Assembly (NCBI GenBank): GCA_026874595.1
Contig: CM049319.1
Location: 51,472,917-51,536,916, forward strand
Direction: 5' to 3'
Length of the DNA: 64,000 nt
DNA from: Sipunculus nudus
Taxonomy: Eukaryota; Annelida; Sipuncula; Golfingiida; Sipunculidae
The notes under the pieces were generated by a model that saw only the letters and a program-made list of their open reading frames with translations, had not been told where the DNA came from and did no database searches. A program made the translations under genes and the position numbers. Below are positions 59,301 through 64,000 of this stretch, in pieces. Within the stretch, counting starts at the first letter, position 1, and each line of letters starts with the position of its first letter.

Positions 59301-61154
59301 CACTAAGTCCCACATATACCTTTTTCAGGTGTACATCTATCGTCAAAAGTCTAGACGTCCGATCGAAATTCTTCCGAGAGAGACACAGGTTAGTGGTTAT
59401 GATTTTATAACCTAATATCACACCCACAAACACAAGTGCACGCGTACCCACACGCAGCACAAAACTGAAATAGGGAAGGAAAACTTTGCCCATCTTGTAG
59501 AGTTTAATATCACAGTATCACGGCTAATTTAAGTTTGAGCAACGGCTACCAATTTTAAACATTCCAATTATTCATCGGCATTTGCTTATATACAAATATT
59601 TAATCAATGTAATACATTAGGAGTTCAATGTAACTCATTGTTCTACCGTGCATAAATAATATTCAATATATAGTAAGCTTCATTTCATAATACTGTACGA
59701 CAGAACTGCTTCGTAAGGACAGCTTTTAGCTGTGCTCATTAGTAAGGTACTGATACAGTGTGTAACTGGAGAGTGAGCACAGCTTATAGCTGACAAGCTA
59801 TCATCAATCCAGCTGTATTTCAGGGGAGTTAGGAATGATAAAGAAGTCATAACTGTCGCCAAGACTTCAGAGCAAAACTACAGGGAATTCACCATTTTTG
59901 TCGGTGAGGCTTTGACGCGGACCAATCGCTCCTTAGCACAACTACCCTATCCCGTTTCCTTTTTGTGTTTTACAGACCGGAAGTTATTTTGGAGCGAAGG
60001 TCTGCGCATGCGATGTCGATAACGACGGTAAGGACGAGCTCCTGGTGGGGGCGCCACTGTACAAGACCAACACAATCGAGGAGGGGCGTGTCTACGTCTT
60101 TAATAATTTCTCAAATGAAACGGTAAGGAGTCAAATGGCGAAAAAAACGAAGAGATTTGAAGCCATTTTAGCCTTTCATTAGAGGCATCATGTGTTATTG
60201 GTCTGTTGGACTTACAGTTAAATCCGTAAAGACCTTTGAGTCAACAGCCTCGTTTTCAATCAAAACTGGTTGATGTCTCACTGAGAGTTGCAAGCATTCT
60301 TCACTGGTGATTCCACAACATAGTATTATAAAAGAAACAAAATTTCATACATAATCAAACCTACAACGCACTTTTGGTCTTTTTATGATATTGTATTTGT
60401 AAAGTGTCCCCGAATCTGTTATTAATAATGTTATCTGCTCTATTTTGTTATTCATTGTACGTAAACATTAAAATATGCCTTTCAAAGCCACGATTCACCG
60501 AGCAAACAGTGTTATCTGGGACGATCGCAAGGGGTCGCTTCGGGTCGATGATCACGTGTGCAGGAGATATCGATAACGACGGTTTCAAAGGTAATTTGAA
60601 AAGTTGAATTATTCAAAATGTCTGTTGAACTATAACATTTAATCTAAAACCCTAGAAAAATCTAGAGTTTAAATGTAGTATATAAAAAACATGATAAACA
60701 ATGAATATAAATAGAATTAAGATACTATGTCAAACTGAACTATCATGTTATCCATCATCATATCGCGAACATTAGAACATGTGCTGCCACCTATCCAGTG
60801 AATCAAACATTTTAACGAGTGTCACTCGAGATTATTCCCTCTTGAATGTAAGTCAAAACAGCGGTTTCAGTTGGATATGGATAATGTTAAAGTAACATGA
60901 GCACGTGATATGTTTTATATATGAAACCTCATATCGTTATGCTTTTCTTGTAGATGTCCTGATTGGCGCGCCATATGAACCGCAAGGGGGCGCTGTATAC
61001 GTGTAAAACGGAGGGAAGTCGGGATTGAACAAATCTCCAAGCCAGAAGTTAACGCCCCCTGGTGGAGTTTTTATTTCATTTGGACACGCCGGTTCAGTTT
61101 TGAAAAATATTATGAAAGACAGAGACTCCTCGGAAGTCCTACAACAGATGAAAG
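34385..61154 (+). CDS. Integrin alpha (gene 3), signal peptide to blade 7, 3' incomplete
   Basis: Eleven exons join in frame at consensus splice sites: 34385-34560, 41415-41569, 44094-44185, 44726-44890, 46879-46921, 55763-55855, 56388-56473, 59329-59388, 59976-60122, 60488-60590, 60954-61154. Together they encode about 440 residues: a cleavable signal peptide and an FG-GAP beta-propeller. Integrin alpha chains pair with a beta chain at the cell surface to bind matrix or cell ligands; the propeller forms the ligand head. Calcium loops D-x-D-x-D-G are intact in blades 5 (DVDNDGKDE) and 6 (DIDNDGFKD). No I-domain lies between blades 2 and 3. The last exon has an in-frame TAA at 61004-61006 and a degenerate blade-7 loop, so the gene may be a pseudogene or may skip that exon. 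The rest is beyond the window. Confidence 0.85.
34859..34951. repeat. Compound microsatellite (CA)n(TA)n(GA)n
   Basis: About 22 bp of CA, then TA runs, then about 24 bp of GA, in intron 1 of gene 3. Confidence 0.95.
34994..35051. repeat. Hairpin-forming inverted repeat
   Basis: ggtatacacagaaaagtcg at the left pairs with cgacgtttctgtgtatacc at the right around a loop of roughly 20 bases. It lies directly upstream of the LTR-like block. Confidence 0.7.
35090..35813 (+). mobile_element. Solo-LTR-like block
   Basis: Starts TGTGACAC and ends GTGTTACA, imperfect inverted ends of the TG...CA type. Inside are a TATA-like 'gttatataacgggg' near 35350 and a polyadenylation signal 'aataaat' near 35731. 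Length about 724 bp. GC is higher than in the flanking intron. No second LTR, gag or pol was found nearby, and I cannot see a clear target-site duplication, so a solo LTR is inferred from structure only. Confidence 0.6.
36369..36540. repeat. Minisatellite (tcatcatcatcttccctta)
   Basis: Units of about 24-27 bp, 'ttattcatcatcatcttccc', repeated six to seven times in intron 1 of gene 3. Confidence 0.9.
36637..37420 (+). mobile_element. Short copy of the 23075 element family
   Basis: The left end carries a perfect palindrome cccggtataccggg followed by cttattaccggggttgg. The right part shares 'aagaaattcatac', 'tatgtttaccttgaagag', 'atgcatacctcgtaagcagc' and 'agcggacccaaa' with 24880-25150. The 320-345 bp tandem core of the other copy is missing; the two ends are adjacent. 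Confidence 0.72.
38744..39120 (+). mobile_element. tRNA-derived SINE, second family
   Basis: The head has an A box tggctcaggggtgg (38755-38768) and a B box gagttcgaatc (38797-38807) with tRNA spacing. The body includes 'gcccagggtgcgcactctgc' and 'gttatgaccgagcaatgag'. The tail is A-rich (aataaaatgcaataaaaatt) and abuts a (GA)n run. A second, diverged copy lies at 43640-43880. Confidence 0.82.
39130..39181. repeat. (GA)n microsatellite
   Basis: About 50 bp of GA dinucleotides with one A-rich interruption, at the tail of the SINE. Confidence 0.95.
40310..40985 (+). repeat. Minisatellite, unit about 33 bp
   Basis: About 20 units of 'ggttggcaactgggtcatat' plus 'acacccatagat', with graded divergence towards both edges. 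Intron 1 of gene 3. Confidence 0.95.
41415..41569 (+). CDS. Gene 3 exon 2: blade 1 GAP strand and disulfide loop
   Basis: After a caag acceptor the split codon completes TW and reads LLVGAPKATPSYSYRKDPRD, then SGGLFACDVNN and the cysteine partner in QILCTEV. The 'W-L-L-V-G-A-P-K' and 'G-x-x-F-x-C' motifs are conserved in blade 1 of integrin alpha. The donor is ctga|gtaagt in phase 1. Confidence 0.9.
42105..42310 (+). repeat. ggggcggatccagga-type dispersed repeat
   Basis: Begins 'caggggcggatccaggattt' followed by G runs and ends 'ggaccccctggaccccctt'. The opening motif is familiar from many marine invertebrate genomes as a dispersed repeat; its class is not evident from the sequence. Confidence 0.6.
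42535..43470. other. GC-rich block in gene 3 intron, possible decayed element
   Basis: About 0.9 kb with GC well above its surroundings and many CpG. Short similar motifs sit near both ends (ggccgtcacatatcc near 42539, ggcggcgtcacatacc near 43403), but in direct, not inverted, order. The minus strand carries a 155-codon open frame whose middle is very basic (PRKKTKRARKPFPKKK). I recognise no domain. Confidence 0.35.
43640..43890 (+). mobile_element. Diverged copy of the second SINE family
   Basis: Shares 'accccgggtgcgtgct', 'cagccgtgtatcac', 'acgcgtgcgattttcg' and 'gttatgacccagcaat' with the body at 38830-38960. Only a decayed tRNA-like head remains (43640-43700). It lies about 200 bp upstream of gene 3 exon 3. 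Confidence 0.7.
44094..44185 (+). CDS. Gene 3 exon 3: start of blade 2
   Basis: Acceptor ccaacag; reads KENLADSRRNRSHQFLGVSL followed by TTPPSGEGIIV, with a phase 0 donor gtg|gtaagt. 'Q-F-L-G-V-S-L' is the FG strand of blade 2, and the hydrophobic run at the end leads into the C-x-H-R motif of the next exon. Confidence 0.88.
44340..44383. repeat. (CT)n microsatellite
   Basis: About 40 bp of CT dinucleotides in the intron after exon 3. Confidence 0.95.
44726..44890 (+). CDS. Gene 3 exon 4: blade 2 to start of blade 3
   Basis: Acceptor tttcag; starts ICGHREKFDPSSNKSGLNMM and goes on to GGCRQILNLTTPGK. The C-x-H-R and M-x-G-x-C-x-x-L motifs match the blade-2 disulfide pair of integrin alpha subunits. 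The exon ends AELGVSVQYIK with donor aaa|gtgagc (phase 0); 'ELGVSV' is the FG strand of blade 3. Confidence 0.9.
44985..46330. repeat. Diverged tandem repeat with ggtcaaaggtcaaggtcatc motif
   Basis: Three diverged units. Each has a 'gtcagtatgtctgtctgttcg'-type block, a 'tgacatggcac/aggtatggtatttca' block and 'gtcaaaggtcaaggtcatc', with copies of the last near 45126, 45446 and (decayed) 45890. A related single copy (ttgacctggtacttcaaggt) lies at 12280-12305. Intron between exons 4 and 5. Confidence 0.75.
46879..46921 (+). CDS. Gene 3 exon 5: blade 3 GVPG strand
   Basis: A 43 bp exon reading DDSGVVIGVPGLRG between acceptor gtttcag and donor ggag|gttagt (phase 1). 'V-V-I-G-V-P-G' is the GAP strand of blade 3. 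In I-domain integrins the I-domain lies between blades 2 and 3; none is inserted here. Confidence 0.85.
47260..48000 (+). repeat. Degenerate repeats with 'catgtgactggcagaccaaagatggcgtc', left inverted arm
   Basis: Three imperfect units carrying 'atgactggcaaat' / 'atgtgactggcag' and 'aagatggc'. The same motifs occur in reverse complement at 51470-52090, so the two regions form inverted arms around 48.0-51.4 kb. Confidence 0.7.
48000..51400. mobile_element. Unclassified interior of an inverted-repeat element
   Basis: About 3.4 kb, GC-richer than the flanks, between inverted arms. The + strand has several blocks of plausible but broken coding sequence: for example YKTTVSEVLYRVATTWPSSD near 48245 and YPKSPIMKAQRTLGVGLPQN near 49480, with stops and shifts between them. 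This suggests a decayed autonomous element. I could not assign a transposase, integrase or polymerase family. Confidence 0.4.
50350..50815. repeat. Small inverted repeat with gaccaaaaagcaccgaaaagg arms
   Basis: The left arm at 50385-50425 (accaaaaagcaccgaaaagg) pairs with the right arm at 50757-50810 (cctttcggtgctttttggt). The interior is AT-rich. Probably a short fold-back element nested in the larger one. Confidence 0.7.
51470..52090 (-). repeat. Right inverted arm of the 47.2-52.1 kb element
   Basis: Contains 'gccatcttggatgtcatg', 'ccatcttggatgctat', 'gccactttggatttgccagtcac' and 'ccatcttgaatttttcag': the reverse complement of the left arm motifs, with comparable spacing. Confidence 0.7.
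52955..53080 (+). repeat. Direct repeat, left copy (ttttgcaacaagtgatcctt)
   Basis: About 120 bp beginning ttttgcaacaagtgatcctt and ending cacggaggcgttataa, repeated with few changes at 54698-54820. The second copy lies at the right edge of the fold-back element. Confidence 0.85.
53383..54692. mobile_element. Inner fold-back element nested in the previous one
   Basis: The left end cgggtctgtttaaaatgcgg and agaatccgc is mirrored at the right (reverse complement cgggtcagtctaaagagaat). Arms of about 190 bp share 'gcaatgatacttttaa', 'aaatcacttaaaat' and 'aaatgaccgaaataatt'. The left arm also holds short tandem 'ggagaatt(c/t)gcg' units. AT-rich interior, no ORF. Confidence 0.8.
54698..54820 (+). 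repeat. Direct repeat, right copy
   Basis: Matches 52955-53080 with about ten differences by eye. Confidence 0.85.
55763..55855 (+). CDS. Gene 3 exon 6: linker from blade 3 to blade 4
   Basis: Acceptor cttccag; reads GTFIEYRLTGTEFNMFYTYR followed by IPRLRREFTYG, donor cggag|gtaact (phase 1). It joins exon 5 (LRG) and exon 7 (GYDV) in frame. The preceding intron is nearly 9 kb long and filled with inverted-repeat elements. Confidence 0.85.
56388..56473 (+). CDS. Gene 3 exon 7: blade 4
   Basis: Acceptor ctgcag; reads GYDVTTGTFQDSGDLRRVLG followed by APLRKKQGR, donor aga|gtgagc (phase 0). 'Y-x-V-T-x-G-x-F' and 'V-L-G-A-P-x-x-x-x-x-G' are the FG and GAP strands of blade 4. Its loop (DSGDLRRV) lacks a full D-x-D-x-D-G calcium motif. 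Confidence 0.9.
57040..57480 (-). repeat. Inverted fragment of the 320-345 bp array unit
   Basis: 'gatatgggtgacagagacct' and 'aatttcaggtttccaaggaga' occur twice (near 57096 and 57426), being the reverse complement of the unit described at 23230-24720. It also contains 'aaaccctgtcaacgg' and 'ggcgccacaagtctgcag'. Intron between gene 3 exons 7 and 8. Confidence 0.75.
57480..59328 (+). other. Intron remainder, gene 3
   Basis: Between exon 7 and exon 8. No exon or identified repeat beyond an AT-rich background. Confidence 0.5.
59329..59388 (+). CDS. Gene 3 exon 8: end of blade 4
   Basis: A 60 bp exon reading VYIYRQKSRRPIEILPRETQ between acceptor ttttcag and donor cag|gttagt. 'G-R-V-Y-I-Y' across the junction closes blade 4 in the usual way. 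Confidence 0.88.
59976..60122 (+). CDS. Gene 3 exon 9: blade 5 with calcium loop
   Basis: Acceptor ttttacag; starts TGSYFGAKVCACDVDNDGKD and continues ELLVGAPLYK and GRVYVFNNFSNET, donor acg|gtaagg (phase 0). Complete FG-GAP repeat: S-Y-F-G strand, D-V-D-N-D-G-K-D-E calcium loop, L-L-V-G-A-P-L-Y strand. This is the clearest single piece of evidence for the gene family. Confidence 0.95.
60488..60590 (+). CDS. Gene 3 exon 10: blade 6 with calcium loop
   Basis: Reads PRFTEQTVLSGTIARGRFGS and then MITCAGDIDNDGFK, donor aaag|gtaatt (phase 1). It is the direct paralogue of the gene 2 exon at 14316-14418. The R-F-G-S strand and D-I-D-N-D-G loop are intact. The first 36 bases of the following intron are almost identical to those in gene 2. 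Confidence 0.92.
60954..61154 (+). CDS. Gene 3 exon 11: blade 6 end to blade 7 loop, with in-frame stop
   Basis: Acceptor ttgtag; with the carried base it reads DVLIGAPYEPQGGAVYV, then TAA at 61004-61006. In the same frame it continues NGGKSGLNKSPSQKLTPPGG and VFISFGHAGSVLKNIMKDRD to the donor aaag|gtaat (phase 1). The D-V-L-I-G-A-P strand is intact. In blade 7 the FGHA strand is recognisable, but the usual D-x-D-x-N-G calcium loop has become NIMKDRDSSE. The stop is one base away from the Y usual at this place (VYVYNG). The 201 bp, phase 1-1 exon is removable without frame change. Pseudogene, skipped exon or sequence error are all possible. Confidence 0.8.
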
Positions 61155-61794
61155 GTAATATGCTTACATTTTACCTCAATATTCGATTTACCTGAACTCA
61201 GTTGCAGCACCCCAATCAACTGTATTATTGGCCTGTGAATTGTGATGGCCTTAGAATCGATTCAATTATCAATTCTTGATTATATTCTCACGAAGTAGTA
61301 AATTAAAGACAACTTTTACCTTTGTCGGAATTCTCAGAATCATCTTCTTCATGTAATTACCTTCGTCAGTGTAGTAGCTTTGAACAGCCATTTTTAACAC
61401 CTTATCTTTACTACTCCTGAGACTTTTTTACAGTTTATTGACATTTCTGATTATACAACAAAAGATACATCGAACATAAACTCATACAAACATAGAATAT
61501 CATTCTGATCCAGATTAACCTGTTGAAACGTATTCTTATTCTACAGTTCTTATTATTTCAAAAATAATACCTACCTCAACTCTGAATACAATTAAGACAG
61601 AGATATATTACACAATACAAACATAAAACTAATTATGACAAAGCATCATCACAACAGACAACACTGATACAGGACAAAACAGGATAATATTTATGAAGAC
61701 AGCAACGTTTACTTCATATTATAACATATTATTATGACAGAGGAATACTTAAATCTAACCTTTTCATTTACAAAATTTATAATTATAAGGTAAT

Positions 61795-64000
61795 TTCACA
61801 TTACGAGAGGCAATAGTAGGTTCCATTTCCGTAAATGTAGTTCTAACTTTTTTTTTTCTTCTGCTATAAGATATTCTTCTTTCTGAAGGGATTTGACTCT
61901 AGATTTAAATTTTAAGAATAAGGTCTTCATGCTCTTACAACCTTTTTCTATATACAATGTCAATTTGTACAATAAAATGATTATATTTTCTAGATAATTT
62001 TCATTATTTACTGGTAATATTTCAAACATAATTATACTTTCAGACATTGTTGGGATATTTATATTACTACTTTGGAGCCATTCAGAGATTCTAAAATACA
62101 AATTCATTGCAACCCTGCAATGATAAAACATATATACAGGAAACAATTATCACACCTACTACTGTCAGACAATTTCCATTTATACAAAATACTGTTCACT
62201 GGTAGATAATTATTCATTATTTTGTACTGAAACTCCCTCATATACCTATCAATTGTGATAAGATATATTGCAGAAAATTGCTGATCTCTCTCTGATTCAG
62301 TATTTCTAATGCCAGTATCCAACATTTTTCTATACTCAAACATATCATCAATCAATTTCTTATATAAAACAACTTTGCTAGTCATCTGATTAATAAAATA
62401 TGGTGTATTGTTAATCAGTACCATAGTCTCACAATCATTAGGAAATTCTATTTCACTGACACAATCGAGTCTCTGCATCTCTTTCCCTACTGAGGCAATA
62501 ACTGATTTAAGTTGTAACATATCCAGAGGTGTTAGTTTACAAGATTTAAAATCATTGTCATTTTTAAAGGAACCATCATGATTTAACAAATCTTTAATAT
62601 TATTAATGCCTTTTAATTAAATATTTTTATAATAAATTGTTTTATTATTTACTTAGAATAAAGTATTGTTCCATAAAGTTTGATGTAACACTTTTAAACA
62701 GTTCTGCCCAGGTTAATAAGCAGTTTTTATAGAAGTTTGGTAAGGACTGTGGCATTCCATCCTTACTGAAATTTGATCTTATATATGATACACCTCCAGT
62801 TTTTCTAAAAGTTTGATTACCATCTTCGTCCAGGTTTTCTTTCACCTGTAATTAATCGTTTAACCCATGAAATTTGTTGAACTTTTAGCATTGTTTTTAC
62901 ATCTGTCAATTTAAGGCCACCTTTATTATATGGACCTATTGCTGTTTTATATTTTATTTTTGCTTTTTTTTATCGTTCCAAATAAAACTATTAACTGTAG
63001 ACTCTATATTTTTTAACAAAATTTTCAGGTGGCTCGCACATATTAGTTGCACATAGAATAGATAATAAGTGTCCGAACAACTTCAATTCTACCATATACA
63101 GTCAATGAACGACTTCGCCACATATTCAGTAGTTTACATATTTTCTCTTTGAGCTTAGTAAAGTTTTGTTCTGCTACAATGTCTGCATCATAAGAGAAGT
63201 GAATACTCAATATCCGTATAGTACTAACCATCAACTTTATCAATTTACAATCGATTGGCTTGTCTCGTCTAGTTTTATGCCTACCAAGCCAAGCTGCTTT
63301 TGACTTTTCATAATTTACTTTGAGAGGAAATTCTTGAAAATTAGTTTAATACATTTATTAATTCATTAAAAGAATTAATATCATGCAAGAAAAATGTTTA
63401 GTTATCTGCAAACATAGATAATTTATGTCTATATTGAATAATTTAATCCCCGTGATTTTAACATTAGAGTGAACTTTTTGTGCCAGTATCTATATAACCA
63501 GTAAAAATAAGAAGCATGCCATGGGGTCTCCTTGCTGGGTACCTCTTTCCTGTAGTAACACCATTATTTATCACTGCACTTTCTAGTTTGTTGTACATTA
63601 CTCTAATCCATGTAATAAACTGCTTACCAAATCCATAATGTTTCAGAACACTGAACATAAATGTATGATCAATACTGTCAAAAGCAGAAGCAAAATCAGC
63701 AGCTAACATTATTCCAGGTAATTTTTTTGTCTACAATAAAACACTATATCATTTATTAACCGTATAGGTTCTCCAATCAAACGTCCCTGTATGAAAGAAC
63801 TTTGATCTTGAGATATTATTGTAGGAAGAACTTTCTTTAATCTAGTAACTAATACTTTACTCAGTATTTTACAGTCCACATTTATTAAACTTATGGGACG
63901 CCATGATTTAAAAAATCTTGAATCCTTCCCAGGTTTCTCTATTAAGGTTATTATTGCTTGCTTTTGACTTGGGGTTAATTGACCTGTGTCATAATTATTA
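61795..64000 (-). mobile_element. LINE (non-LTR) ORF2, broken, runs off the right edge
   Basis: Reading leftwards from 64000: GQLTPSQKQAIITLIEKPGK and SWRPISLINVDCKILSKVLV (reverse transcriptase fingers), SSFIQGRLIGEPIRLINDI, then LAADFASAFDSIDHTFMFSV (palm motif A), a QQGDPMACF block in another frame (motif B), FADN followed by a stop where the catalytic F/YADD is expected, then LLNMWRSRSLTVYGRIEVVR, and finally FQYKIMNNYLPVNSILYKWK with C-x-x-C. Frameshifts, stops and the altered catalytic motif show it is inactive. It lies in the gene 3 intron after exon 11 or beyond the end of that gene, in antisense. Confidence 0.9.

Overview
The window is animal nuclear DNA: AT-rich, intron-rich, and packed with microsatellites, minisatellites, tRNA-derived SINEs, LINE remnants and fold-back elements. 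Repeat types such as the gaccttgac/ggtcaaggtca family and the ggggcggatccagga-type repeat suggest a marine lophotrochozoan, probably a mollusc. This is an inference; no species marker is visible. No bacterial, CRISPR or phage-like system is present.

The only genes I can support are integrin alpha subunits, and there are parts of three. Gene 1 (+, left edge to 2475) supplies the last three exons of one subunit: transmembrane helix, the GFFKR membrane-proximal motif and a short acidic tail. Gene 2 (-, about 14.4 kb down to 8.8 kb) is a partial copy with a blade-6 FG-GAP exon, the end of blade 7, and both halves of a calf-1 domain. No amino-terminal blades, clear thigh domain, calf-2 or transmembrane exon was found for it. 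Gene 3 (+, 34385 to 61154 and beyond the right edge) gives eleven exons that join in frame: signal peptide, blades 1 to 6, and the start of blade 7. It has no inserted I-domain between blades 2 and 3.

The most interesting point is one symmetric (phase 1-1, 201 bp) exon of the propeller. In gene 3 it carries an in-frame stop and a degenerate calcium loop. In gene 2 the same exon is gone except for about 12 bp at its 3' end, although the flanking intron ends are still recognisable. Because the exon is symmetric, losing or skipping it keeps the frame and would fuse the blade-6 loop to the end of blade 7.

Layout: 1-2475 gene 1 3' end; 2530-4020 minisatellite; 4.0-8.8 kb no gene seen; 8.8-14.4 kb gene 2 relic with a fold-back element at 10.05-10.88 kb; 14.4-34.4 kb transposons, including LINE pieces, an element with an internal tandem array at 23.1-25.35 kb, a three-level nest of fold-back elements at 26.8-29.2 kb, and a SINE at 31.46 kb; 34.4-61.2 kb gene 3, whose introns hold a solo-LTR-like block, SINEs, a minisatellite, a tandem array and long inverted-repeat elements at 47.2-55.2 kb; 61.8-64 kb a broken LINE on the minus strand, inside what should be an intron of gene 3.
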